Shown here: positions 8,011 to 16,055 of the stretch, piece by piece
Numbering within the stretch: the stretch's first letter is position 1
Layout of the letters: each line of letters opens with the position of its first letter
Assembly (NCBI GenBank): GCA_943788425.1
Contig: CALSQF010000001.1
Location: 1 to 64,000 of the forward strand
Direction: 5' to 3'
From: an uncultured Planktomarina sp.
GTDB lineage: Bacteria > Pseudomonadota > Alphaproteobacteria > Rhodobacterales > Rhodobacteraceae
Length of the DNA: 64,000 nucleotides
The notes under the pieces: model-generated
What the model was told of the DNA's origin: nothing
Seen by the model: the letters and a program-made list of their open reading frames with translations, nothing else
Database searches by the model: none
Made by a program: the position numbers and the translations under genes

Positions 8011-9279
8011 ATGTCGAACCATACCGTCAAACAGCCATCCCGCCGGGCGTTCTTAGGGGGCGCTGCTGCGATTGGGGCAGGGGTTGTGACCTCCTCCGCC
8101 GCGCAAGCGCAAGCCGCTGACCCTTTGATCGTCAATCCACAAGATTGGGCACAAAGCTTCGGTGATGGCGTGGATGCCACACCCTATGGATTGCCGATTG
8201 AATATGAGGCGGATGTCATTCGTCGTAACGTGGAATGGTTGACCGCCGATACGGTCAGTTCGATCAATTTTACGCCCATTCATGCACTCGACGGCACAAT
8301 CACGCCGCAGGGCTGTGCCTTTGAGCGTCACCACTCTGGCGCGATTGATCTCAAGAAAAGCGATTACCGTTTGATGATTAACGGGCTGGTCGATACGCCC
8401 TTGGTGTTCACTTATGAAGATCTGGAGCGTTTTCCACGGGAAAATCATGTGTATTTCTGTGAGTGTGCGGCCAATACTGGCATGGAATGGGCCGGTGCGC
8501 AGCTTAACGGTGCACAGTTTACCCATGGCATGATCCATAACATGGAATATACCGGTGTGCCTCTGCGCCTGCTGTTGCAGGAGGCCGGTTATGACACCTC
8601 TGGCAAATGGGTCTTTGTGGAAGGCGCGGATGCGTCATCGAATGGTCGATCCATTCCGATGGAAAAGGCTCTGGATGATGTTTTGGTCGCCTTCAAGGCC
8701 AATGGCGAAGCCCTGCGCAAGGAGCATGGCTATCCGGTCCGCTTGGTGGTGCCCGGTTGGGAGGGCAATATGTGGGTCAAATGGATTCGCCGGATTGAAG
8801 TGACAAATGAGCCGGTAGAATCCCGTGAGGAAACATCAAAATATACCGACACGCTTGAAGACGGCACCAGTCGGAAATGGACATGGGCAATGGATGCAAA
8901 ATCGGTTGTGACCTCTCCAAGCCCACAAGCCCCCATCACCCATGGCCAAGGGCCTTTGGTGATCACTGGGCTTGCTTGGTCTGGAAATGGGGCCATCACC
9001 CGTGTGGATGTGTCCAGAGATGGGGGCAAAACCTGGGAAACTGCGCGCTTGGCCAAGCCTGGCGAGAAAATGGCGCTCACCCGCTTTTATCTGGATGTGG
9101 ATTGGGATGGTTCTGAAATGCTTTTGCAATCACGCGCCATGGATGAAACGGGCTATGTGCAGCCGACGAAAGCGCAGTTGCGAGAGGTCCGCGGTCTCAA
9201 CTCAATCTATCACAACAATTGCATTCAAACTTGGTGGGTGCGTGAAAACGGGGAGGCAGAAAATGTCGAAGTATCTTAA
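8011..9279 (+). CDS. soxC: SoxC, molybdenum-cofactor sulfur dehydrogenase subunit
   Basis: A 422-residue molybdoprotein of the sulfite-oxidase family. A Tat signal (SRRAFLGGAAAIGAG) occupies the N-terminus. The Moco domain spans about residues 60-280 and contains FCECAANTGMEW, whose C150 or C152 is the likely molybdenum ligand. The dimerisation domain fills the C-terminus. With SoxD it removes six electrons from the sulfane sulfur on SoxY, so organisms with SoxCD oxidise thiosulfate fully to sulfate without sulfur globules. The ATG at 8011 has AAGGA upstream and is preferred over TTG 7996. It overlaps soxD by 17 bp. Confidence 0.95.
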   Translation: MSNHTVKQPSRRAFLGGAAAIGAGVVTSSAAQAQAADPLIVNPQDWAQSFGDGVDATPYGLPIEYEADVIRRNVEWLTADTVSSINFTPIHALDGTITPQGCAFERHHSGAIDLKKSDYRLMINGLVDTPLVFTYEDLERFPRENHVYFCECAANTGMEWAGAQLNGAQFTHGMIHNMEYTGVPLRLLLQEAGYDTSGKWVFVEGADASSNGRSIPMEKALDDVLVAFKANGEALRKEHGYPVRLVVPGWEGNMWVKWIRRIEVTNEPVESREETSKYTDTLEDGTSRKWTWAMDAKSVVTSPSPQAPITHGQGPLVITGLAWSGNGAITRVDVSRDGGKTWETARLAKPGEKMALTRFYLDVDWDGSEMLLQSRAMDETGYVQPTKAQLREVRGLNSIYHNNCIQTWWVRENGEAENVEVS

Positions 9280-10291
9280 GTCCTTAACCATCGCATTGGC
9301 CGCTTCCTGCCTGACCGCGCCTGTTATGGCTGAAAAATTTGGTCTTGGTCGAGCTGCTTTGCCTGCTGAAATTGCCGCCTGGGATTGGGACATCAATGCT
9401 ACGGGCGATGGCCTGCCTGTGGGCTCCGGTGACGTGCTGGATGGTGAAGAAATTTTTGCCGAAAAATGTGCTGCTTGCCATGGAGATTTTGCCGAAGGAG
9501 TCGACAATTGGCCAAAATTGGCGGGGGGAGCAGATACGCTTGACCATGAGGATCCGTTGAAGACTGTGGGATCCTACTGGCCGCATTTGACGACCGCCTA
9601 TGATTATATCAAACGCTCGATGCCCTATGGTAACGCGGGTACATTAAGCGATGATGAAGTCTATGCGATTGTCGCTTATATTTTGTATTCCAACGACTTG
9701 ATCGAGGAAGATTTCGTGTTGTCGAATGAAAACTTCATGGAATTCAAGATGCCAAATGTGGGTGGTTTTATCGTGGATAACCGCGCTGAGGCGGAATATG
9801 CGATTTGGTCTGGCGAGCCTTGCATGACAGCTTGCAAAGACAGTGTTGCGATCACCATGCGCGCATTGGTCTTGGACGTGACCCCTGAGCTGGATGGAAA
9901 TACAGCCACCACAGCGGTCAGTGCCACCGCCGCACCAGAACCTGCCCCGGAGCCCGCGGCTCCAACGATTGATATGGAGCTGGCGGCTGCCGGTAAGAAA
10001 GTGTTCAAGAAGTGCAAATCTTGCCATCAGGTCGGTGAGAAAGCCAAAAACCGCTCTGGCCCCGTTCTCAATGGGATTGTGGGCGCCGCCGCGGGATCTG
10101 TGGACGGATTTAAATATTCTAAGGCGCTGCGCGTTGCGGCTCAGGATGGGCTAATGTGGTCAGAAGTGGAATTGGCCGCCTTCTTGGCGAAACCAAAAGC
10201 CTATCTCAAGGGCACAAAAATGTCCTTCGCTGGGCTGCGTAAGGAGGCAGATCAAACGGCGGTGATCGAATACTTGAAAACCTTCGAGTAA
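9263..10291 (+). CDS. soxD: SoxD, diheme cytochrome c partner of SoxC
   Basis: A 342-residue periplasmic cytochrome. A signal peptide ends after VMA (residue 23). There are two heme domains: CAACH at 69-73 and, after an Ala/Pro/Glu linker near 222-235, CKSCH at 251-255. This is the long two-domain SoxD of Paracoccus type. It accepts electrons from SoxC and passes them to small cytochromes. The start at 9263 lies inside the soxC end and has a strong GGGAGG site, which points to translational coupling. Confidence 0.95.
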   Translation: MSKYLKSLTIALAASCLTAPVMAEKFGLGRAALPAEIAAWDWDINATGDGLPVGSGDVLDGEEIFAEKCAACHGDFAEGVDNWPKLAGGADTLDHEDPLKTVGSYWPHLTTAYDYIKRSMPYGNAGTLSDDEVYAIVAYILYSNDLIEEDFVLSNENFMEFKMPNVGGFIVDNRAEAEYAIWSGEPCMTACKDSVAITMRALVLDVTPELDGNTATTAVSATAAPEPAPEPAAPTIDMELAAAGKKVFKKCKSCHQVGEKAKNRSGPVLNGIVGAAAGSVDGFKYSKALRVAAQDGLMWSEVELAAFLAKPKAYLKGTKMSFAGLRKEADQTAVIEYLKTFE

Positions 10292-10310
10292 GACGTAGGA
10301 TGATATTGTG

Positions 10311-10347
10311 ATTTTCAGTGGGCTTTTTCGCTGAAAATTATTTTTAA
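10311..10347 (+). terminator. Hairpin after soxD, possible terminator
   Basis: Arms at 10311-10320 and 10329-10338 (ATTTTCAGTG with CGCTGAAAAT, one G-T pair) are followed by TATTTTTAAT. It could end or reduce transcription between the sox core and the dsrE-like gene. Confidence 0.5.
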
Positions 10348-10362
10348 TCAGGTGGATACGAG

Positions 10363-10809
10363 ATGAAACTTATTCTGAAACTTTCAGCAGTTTTGCTGTC
10401 TTGCGTGATTGGGGCTGCGGCCATGGCGCAGGACGGGCTTGCCGATCATAAGCTGGCGCTGCAAATCAGCGACAATAACCCACAAAAAATGAACACCGTG
10501 TTGAATGTGGCCGCCAATGTGGTGCGCCATTATGAAGGGCTTGGTGAGACAATCGAGGTGCGTGTCGTGGCTTTTAACGCTGGGCTGCATATGCTGCGGG
10601 AAGACACATCGCCGGTTCTGGAACGACTCCAGAGCTTCAGCGCCTCGATGCCAAACGTGAGTTTTGCCGCCTGTGCCAATACGATTTCCGGCATGACGAA
10701 AAAAGAGGGCAAAGCGCCGCCAATTGTGGCCATGGCGGAGACGGTTCCAGCGGGTGTCGTAGATCTGATGACCCTTGATGAAGATGGTTGGACCTTGGTG
10801 CGCCCATAG
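10363..10809 (+). CDS. Exported DsrE-family protein
   Basis: A 148-residue protein with a cleavable signal peptide (cleavage after AMA, about residue 22) and a DsrE/DsrF-like fold. Features are the LQISDNNPQKMNTVLNVAANV opening strand-helix, a VRVVAFNAGLHML core and one cysteine in FAACANTI. DsrE-like proteins carry sulfane sulfur on a conserved cysteine; C103 or so could do this here. The location right after soxD, on the same strand, suggests a periplasmic sulfur-binding accessory of thiosulfate oxidation. That role is inferred. The next gene starts 32 bp on. Confidence 0.75.
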   Translation: MKLILKLSAVLLSCVIGAAAMAQDGLADHKLALQISDNNPQKMNTVLNVAANVVRHYEGLGETIEVRVVAFNAGLHMLREDTSPVLERLQSFSASMPNVSFAACANTISGMTKKEGKAPPIVAMAETVPAGVVDLMTLDEDGWTLVRP

Positions 10810-10841
10810 GCAGGCCACCCAGAGCGAGGCAGGGAGAGATT

Positions 10842-11315
10842 ATGCGCAACATATGTTTTGGGTTCGGACTGTCCCTCAATCTGTCTCGTCATCTGGCCGT
10901 CGCTTTGGCCCTCAGTTTTGCGGCACCCGTTATGGCACAATCTCAGGCGATCACCTATGCTTTTGATGGCTCTTTCGATGATGCGACCTTTAGTGTCGAG
11001 AGCGCGATTTTAGATGCGGGTTTGGTGATCGATTACGTCAGCCACACAGGTGAGATGCTTGAACGCACCGGTCAAGATCTTGGTCGTGAGGTTAAGATTT
11101 TTGATGCTGCGGATATCTTTTTGTTTTGTTCTGCGGTGTTGTCGCGCAGGATGATGGAAGCTGATCCAATGAATATAGCGCATTGTCCTTATTCGATTTT
11201 TGTTACTGATCGAGAAGGCCAAGTGTTGATTGGATATCGCAGATACCCCGATGGAATTATGCAAGAAGTTCAAGCGTTGCTCGACGCCTTGGTACAAGAC
11301 GCGCTTGGAGATTGA
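10842..11315 (+). CDS. Exported DUF302 protein
   Basis: A 157-residue protein with a signal peptide ending near VMA (about residue 32) and a DUF302 domain. Recognisable elements are [38 protein letters not shown] and the IGYRRYPDG end. Two conserved cysteines (IFLFCSA and AHCPY) could act in redox or ligand binding. The function of DUF302 is not established. ATG 10842 is chosen for its GGGAGAG site. It sits between the DsrE-like gene and hemA, one base from hemA, and so belongs to the extended sox transcript. Confidence 0.75.
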   Translation: MRNICFGFGLSLNLSRHLAVALALSFAAPVMAQSQAITYAFDGSFDDATFSVESAILDAGLVIDYVSHTGEMLERTGQDLGREVKIFDAADIFLFCSAVLSRRMMEADPMNIAHCPYSIFVTDREGQVLIGYRRYPDGIMQEVQALLDALVQDALGD

Positions 11316-11316
11316 C

Positions 11317-12540
11317 ATGAATTACGACGCATTTTTCAAAACATCCCTAGAGACATTGCGCGCAAGCGGTGACTATCGCGTGTTTGCCAATTTGGAGCGC
11401 CATAATGGCAATTTCCCTCATGCAACCTCGCTTGGGCAGGACAATCCGCAGGAGGTGACGATTTGGTGCTCCAACGATTATCTCGGCATGGGGCAGCATC
11501 CCGATGTGTTAGATGCCATGCATGCGGCGATTGACTCATGTGGCGCGGGGGCAGGCGGCACACGCAACATCTCTGGCACCACCGACTATCACGTTCAGCT
11601 TGAAGAAGAATTGGCGGATCTGCATGGCAAGCCTGCCGCACTATTATTTACCTCCGGTTATGTGTCAAACTGGGCGGCACTTGGCACTTTGGCGGCGCGT
11701 ATTCCGGACTGCTTGGTGCTGTCCGATGCTCTGAATCACGCGTCGATGATTGAAGGCATTCGCCATTCGAAAGCGGAACGACAAATTTGGAAACATAATG
11801 ATTTGGTCGATCTTGAGGCCAAATTGGCTGCGCAACCTTTGGATCGTCCGAAGCTGATTGCCTTTGAAAGCGTCTATTCCATGGATGGTGACATTGCTCC
11901 CATTGCTGAAATTTGTGATCTGGCTGAGAAATACAACGCAATGACCTATCTGGATGAGGTTCATGCAGTGGGGCTCTATGGTCCGCGGGGTGGGGGCATT
12001 GCCGAGCAAGAAGGCCTCATGCATCGCGTGACCGCTATTGAGGGCACTTTGGGTAAGGCGTTTGGGGTGGTTGGCGGCTATGTTGCGGCCTCTGCCGAGC
12101 TCTGCGACTTCCTCCGCAGTTTCGCCAGTGGTTTCATCTTTACAACGGCGCTGCCGCCGGCTGTTGCAGCGGGTGCAACGGCCTCTGTGCGACATCTAAA
12201 AGCGAGCCAGAAGGAGCGTCAGGCCCATGCCGAGCGTGTGGCTGAGGTGCGGGCGCGTTTTGACGCACTTGGTATTCCTCATGTTCAAAATCCGGGTCAT
12301 ATTATACCGGTGATCGTAGGGGATGCAATGAAATGCAAGTTCATATCCGATATCTTGATGAAGGATTATGGCATTTACATTCAACCGATCAACTACCCAA
12401 CCGTTCCGCGCGGGACCGAGCGTTTGCGTATCACCCCGTCGCCGGTGCATTCTTCCGCCGATATCGACGCTTTGGTTGCGGCATTAAGTGATCTTTGGAC
12501 ACAATGCGAATTGGCTCGCAAACCCATGGCCGCGCAGTAG
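11317..12540 (+). CDS. hemA: 5-aminolevulinate synthase
   Basis: A 407-residue PLP enzyme condensing glycine and succinyl-CoA to ALA, the first step of heme synthesis by the C4 route of alphaproteobacteria. The PLP lysine is K247 in [31 protein letters not shown] and [12 protein letters not shown] are typical. The start is ATG 11317, one base after the DUF302 stop, so translation is probably coupled. Placing ALA synthase behind genes for a heme-rich pathway (SoxX, SoxA and SoxD carry five hemes) would tie heme supply to cytochrome demand. That link is an inference. Confidence 0.95.
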   Translation: MNYDAFFKTSLETLRASGDYRVFANLERHNGNFPHATSLGQDNPQEVTIWCSNDYLGMGQHPDVLDAMHAAIDSCGAGAGGTRNISGTTDYHVQLEEELADLHGKPAALLFTSGYVSNWAALGTLAARIPDCLVLSDALNHASMIEGIRHSKAERQIWKHNDLVDLEAKLAAQPLDRPKLIAFESVYSMDGDIAPIAEICDLAEKYNAMTYLDEVHAVGLYGPRGGGIAEQEGLMHRVTAIEGTLGKAFGVVGGYVAASAELCDFLRSFASGFIFTTALPPAVAAGATASVRHLKASQKERQAHAERVAEVRARFDALGIPHVQNPGHIIPVIVGDAMKCKFISDILMKDYGIYIQPINYPTVPRGTERLRITPSPVHSSADIDALVAALSDLWTQCELARKPMAAQ

Positions 12541-12552
12541 CGGCGGCCGCTA
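12538..12552. other. Palindrome spanning two convergent stop codons
   Basis: TAGCGGC-G-GCCGCTA has perfect 7-bp arms. One arm holds the hemA TAG and the other the TAG of the leftward SoxH-like gene. There is no T-tract, so it is at most a weak bidirectional hairpin. Confidence 0.4.
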
Positions 12553-13494
12553 TTCAAATTCCATTTGCTCAAAAACCCGCCCTGCGTTTCTCGTCGCCAA
12601 TTCTTCAAATGTGTCGAGATGGGTGTAAGGGCTTTGGTCGACATAATAGGCGCCAGCTAAATCGCCGCCGGCGTCAAGATGTTCTCCGACCTTCTCGCGC
12701 AGATAGACAAGATAGTCACGGGTGTATCTGCGCACTTGCGCCATATTTGTTGGGTGTCCATGGCCGGGAATGACATAAGTGGCCGCAAGTCTTTCGAACT
12801 CTTCTTCCCAAGTCTCTAGCCAATCAATTGTGATGGTATCTTCGAAAATTGGCAGCATGCGCTCATGGAATGCGATGTCACCTGCAATCACCAGGCTTTG
12901 CTCAGGCATCCAGACCACGATATCACCCGGGCTATGCGAGGGACCCAGATGCAGTGCTTGGATGTTCATATCGCCAAACGGGACGCGATAAACATCTTCG
13001 AAGGTTTCATCCGGCAAAACCACCTGGCTGCCTTGCGCGCGATCTTGCAAACGGTTCTCCGCCCCGCTGAGGCTCTGTCCGCCGCGATCTTCAAACTCAT
13101 GGGCCGCGTCGATATGGGCGACAATCTTAACTCCCTGATCTGCCCAATAGGAATTTCCGAGCATAGCATGCCCTTGGCCATTCTCATTGATCACAAGTCG
13201 CACGGGCTGATCTGTCAGGGTTTTAATCTCCGCATGCAGTGCTGCTGCGAGCAGATAAGAGCCACCAGCATTGATCACCACAACCCCGTCGCCGGTGAGG
13301 ATGAAACTTAGATTGTTATTATGTCCGGCGTTTTCATAGGTCGAGGGCGCCGTGGCGCCGATCGCGGAAAAGACATGTGGGATCACCTCAACAGGTTTCG
13401 AATAGAGCAAAGAGGCGGGATATTGATCTGCGATATCTTCGCTGGCGAGAGCCGGGCTGGCCAGAAGGCTACACAAAACAATTTTTTTCAGCAT
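12550..13494 (-). CDS. SoxH-like exported metallo-beta-lactamase-fold protein with degenerate metal motif
   Basis: A 314-residue protein with a signal peptide (cleavage after ALA, about residue 17) and a metallo-beta-lactamase fold. The late motifs are kept: GPSHSPGD, VIAGDIAFH and VIPGHGHP. The canonical HxHxDH segment, expected after the LVIN strand, reads ENGQGH, so the first two histidines and the aspartate are missing. SoxH of Paracoccus is a related protein of unknown function. Zinc binding is therefore doubtful and the protein may have a non-hydrolytic or different role. It lies 3 bp from the next MBL gene, on the same strand. Confidence 0.7.
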   Translation of the reverse strand: MLKKIVLCSLLASPALASEDIADQYPASLLYSKPVEVIPHVFSAIGATAPSTYENAGHNNNLSFILTGDGVVVINAGGSYLLAAALHAEIKTLTDQPVRLVINENGQGHAMLGNSYWADQGVKIVAHIDAAHEFEDRGGQSLSGAENRLQDRAQGSQVVLPDETFEDVYRVPFGDMNIQALHLGPSHSPGDIVVWMPEQSLVIAGDIAFHERMLPIFEDTITIDWLETWEEEFERLAATYVIPGHGHPTNMAQVRRYTRDYLVYLREKVGEHLDAGGDLAGAYYVDQSPYTHLDTFEELATRNAGRVFEQMEFE

Positions 13495-13497
13495 GAT

Positions 13498-14421
13498 TTA
13501 GATCTCCGCGATGAACCTATAACCCTCATTGGCTTTCTCAACTCTGCCAATGCCGCCCTGATTGATATGAAATCCAATGAGCGGCATCTGCTCTGTTGCA
13601 ATTTGATCAAGCAGGCTGATCCTGCTGGCCGCGCCAGTCTCCCCATCTTGATCGGACCCTGAGATCCAAGCGGGGCGTGCCAGCGCCACATGATCGTTGC
13701 CTATGGCATCGCCGACGACCATGGCGGCTTTGCTGCCAGAGCGAATTTCAAAGGCCATATGTCCAGGGGTGTGACCGAAGCTGGCGCGCGCGGCCACTCC
13801 GGGTAAAATCTCTTCGCCATCTTTGAAAAATTCAATATTATCTTCAATGGCTTCGAGGCGTCGTTTGGCGCCCACCGCGAAAGGCACGCGGTCGCTGGAA
13901 ATGTTGTCGACTGTATTGGGATCGATCCAATAGTCCCATTCGGTTTTGCCAATCAGATAGGAAGCTTCGGTAAACAATGGATCATCAAACTCATCGAGCA
14001 AGCCCCACAGATGATCTGGGTGCCCGTGGGTAAAGGCCACATCGGTGATGTCTTCGGGGGCCAAGCCAAGCGCGTCCAGCGAGTCGAGCAGCAGCCCGGC
14101 CGTAGGAGCGAAATCCGGCCCAGAGCCAACATCAAACAAGATATTGCGATCGCCGGTGCGCAGAAGTGTCACGTTACAAGGTGGGGTAAGCAGCTCGGGC
14201 GATTGATCATAGGCCTCCAAAATTGGGCCCAATTCGTCTTGTGGCATTGTGCCAAAGATAAAACTGCCTGGCAGGCGTAGGCTTCCATCGCTGAGCACAT
14301 CGAGGCGCATATCTCCTAAAGTGAGCTGCGCATGCGCCGTTTGCGGCGCCCAAAGCCCAGCACTGGCGGCCAACGCGGCCCCTCCGCTGGATTTGAGAAA
14401 ATCACGTCTTGTCATTGGCAC
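13498..14421 (-). CDS. SoxG-like Tat-exported MBL-fold metallohydrolase
   Basis: A metallo-beta-lactamase-fold protein of about 307 residues with a twin-arginine signal (TRRDFLKSSGG) and an intact motif THGHPDH, followed by GHTPGHMAFE, MVVGDAIG and IGFHI. It should bind two metals in the periplasm. Its substrate is unknown; candidates are thioesters or lactones, or persulfides by analogy with other sulfur-linked MBL proteins. GTG 14421 is chosen because GGAG lies 10 nt upstream; ATG 14415 is the alternative. It forms a two-gene unit with the SoxH-like gene, convergent with the sox-hemA transcript. Confidence 0.75.
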   Translation of the reverse strand: MPMTRRDFLKSSGGAALAASAGLWAPQTAHAQLTLGDMRLDVLSDGSLRLPGSFIFGTMPQDELGPILEAYDQSPELLTPPCNVTLLRTGDRNILFDVGSGPDFAPTAGLLLDSLDALGLAPEDITDVAFTHGHPDHLWGLLDEFDDPLFTEASYLIGKTEWDYWIDPNTVDNISSDRVPFAVGAKRRLEAIEDNIEFFKDGEEILPGVAARASFGHTPGHMAFEIRSGSKAAMVVGDAIGNDHVALARPAWISGSDQDGETGAASRISLLDQIATEQMPLIGFHINQGGIGRVEKANEGYRFIAEI

Positions 14422-14538
14422 AGCTTGGGTTCTCCACTTATTCCACAAATTGAATGTGATGCATGGTTCTTGTTTTTACAAGCCCTGATATCGCTTTCAA
14501 CCAAACGTTTGTCTTAAGCGCCCGCCAAATACTGATCT

Positions 14539-16050
14539 CTATCCGTTGCCTTTGCCCGCGAAATTTGCAGCATCTGCCGCAGCGGTCCACACGGCTTTGG
14601 CCTTGTTCACAGTCTCTTGGTATTCTGCCTCGGGATCACTGTCATAGACAACGCCGCCGCCGGCCTGTGAATAGAGCTTGCCATCTTTGAGCACAGCTGT
14701 TCGCAGCGCGATACAGATGTCCATATCGCCACCAGCAGAGAAATATCCGCAACCGCCGCCGTAAACACCGCGTTTTTCCGGCTCCAACTCATCAATGATT
14801 TGCATGGCTCGAACTTTGGGCGCGCCCGAGAGCGTGCCGGCGGGAAGGCCCGCCAACAGTGCAGCCACGGCATCATGCGCCGGATCTAGCTCACCCACGA
14901 CATTCGAGACGATATGCATCACATGGCTATAACGCTCCACAGTGAATTTTTCTGTCGGGCGCACCGTGCCAATTTTAGCAACCCTGCCAACGTCATTGCG
15001 CCCCAGATCTAAGAGCATGAGATGTTCAGCCAGCTCCTTCGGATCCGCCAAGAGGTCAGCTTCTAGGAATTTATCTTCTTCAGCATTGGCGCCGCGTTTT
15101 CGCGTGCCGGCGATGGGACGAATCGTAACTTCATTGTCCATCAACCGCACCAGAATCTCCGGGCTTGCGCCGATGATTTGGAAGTCGCCGTAATTAAAAA
15201 AGAACATAAATGGCGAGGGGTTCACGCGCCGCAACGCCCGATACATGGCGAAAGGCGGCAATGTGAAGTCTTGCGCCCAGCGTTGGGCCGGCACCACCTG
15301 GAAGATATCTCCGGCTTTGATGTAATCCTTCGCTTTTTCAACAGCCGCGAGGTAGCCCTCTTTGGTGAAATTTGACTCGGGCGCACCCACATGCGCCGCT
15401 CCGCTGAGTTCTCTATGGGTTGAGCTCACGGGCCGCTCGAGATCACGCAACGCATCCATAACCCGTTCGGCCGCTTGGGCGTAGGCTGCGCGGGCAGAGA
15501 GACCCGAGTTGACCCATGCCGGCGAGACAAGCGTCACCTCACCTTTGACGCCATCCAGCACGGCCACAACCGTTGGGCGGATCATGACCGCATCGGGCAC
15601 GCCGATGGGATCTGGGTTGATATTCGGCAAATGCTCCACCAAGCGGATCATATCATAGCCGAGATAGCCAAAAAGGCCGGCCGCTGCAGCGGGTAAATCA
15701 GTCGGCATATCAATGCGGCATTCTGTAATTAATGCGCGCAGCTCATCCAGGGGATTGCCATCCTGTGGCGCAAAACTGTTGCCATCAAACCGGGCTTCAC
15801 GGTTGAGTTCACTGGCCGTGCCCCGGCAGCGCCAAATCAAATCTGGCTTAAGCCCGACAATGGAATAACGGCCTCTGATTTCTCCGCCGGTGACACTCTC
15901 GAGGATAAAACTATCTTTCTGCGCCTCAGACAGTTTGAGCATGACCGAGACGGGCGTGTCGAGATCGGCGGCGAGGCGTGAATAAACCAGCTGATTTTCG
16001 CCCGCCTCATATTTGGCGGCAAATTCTTCGTAAGACGGTGTGAGTTCCAT
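14539..16050 (-). CDS. trpE: Anthranilate synthase component I
   Basis: A 503-residue chorismate-utilising enzyme that makes anthranilate with the glutamine amidotransferase TrpG (not in this window), the first step of tryptophan synthesis. The tryptophan feedback site ILESVTGGE is at 49-57. Catalytic motifs are RPIAGTRKRG (311-320), LLDLGRNDVGRV (347-358) and GTLSGAPKVRAM (405-416). The start is 5 bp from the end of the upstream ppiD-like gene, suggesting co-transcription. No leader peptide is evident in that short spacer. Confidence 0.95.
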   Translation of the reverse strand: MELTPSYEEFAAKYEAGENQLVYSRLAADLDTPVSVMLKLSEAQKDSFILESVTGGEIRGRYSIVGLKPDLIWRCRGTASELNREARFDGNSFAPQDGNPLDELRALITECRIDMPTDLPAAAAGLFGYLGYDMIRLVEHLPNINPDPIGVPDAVMIRPTVVAVLDGVKGEVTLVSPAWVNSGLSARAAYAQAAERVMDALRDLERPVSSTHRELSGAAHVGAPESNFTKEGYLAAVEKAKDYIKAGDIFQVVPAQRWAQDFTLPPFAMYRALRRVNPSPFMFFFNYGDFQIIGASPEILVRLMDNEVTIRPIAGTRKRGANAEEDKFLEADLLADPKELAEHLMLLDLGRNDVGRVAKIGTVRPTEKFTVERYSHVMHIVSNVVGELDPAHDAVAALLAGLPAGTLSGAPKVRAMQIIDELEPEKRGVYGGGCGYFSAGGDMDICIALRTAVLKDGKLYSQAGGGVVYDSDPEAEYQETVNKAKAVWTAAADAANFAGKGNG

Positions 16051-16055
16051 TGGGG

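Noticed and set aside
10292-14421. soxE and soxF genes
   Set aside because: No flavocytochrome or extra diheme cytochrome is encoded here; the two MBL genes follow instead.
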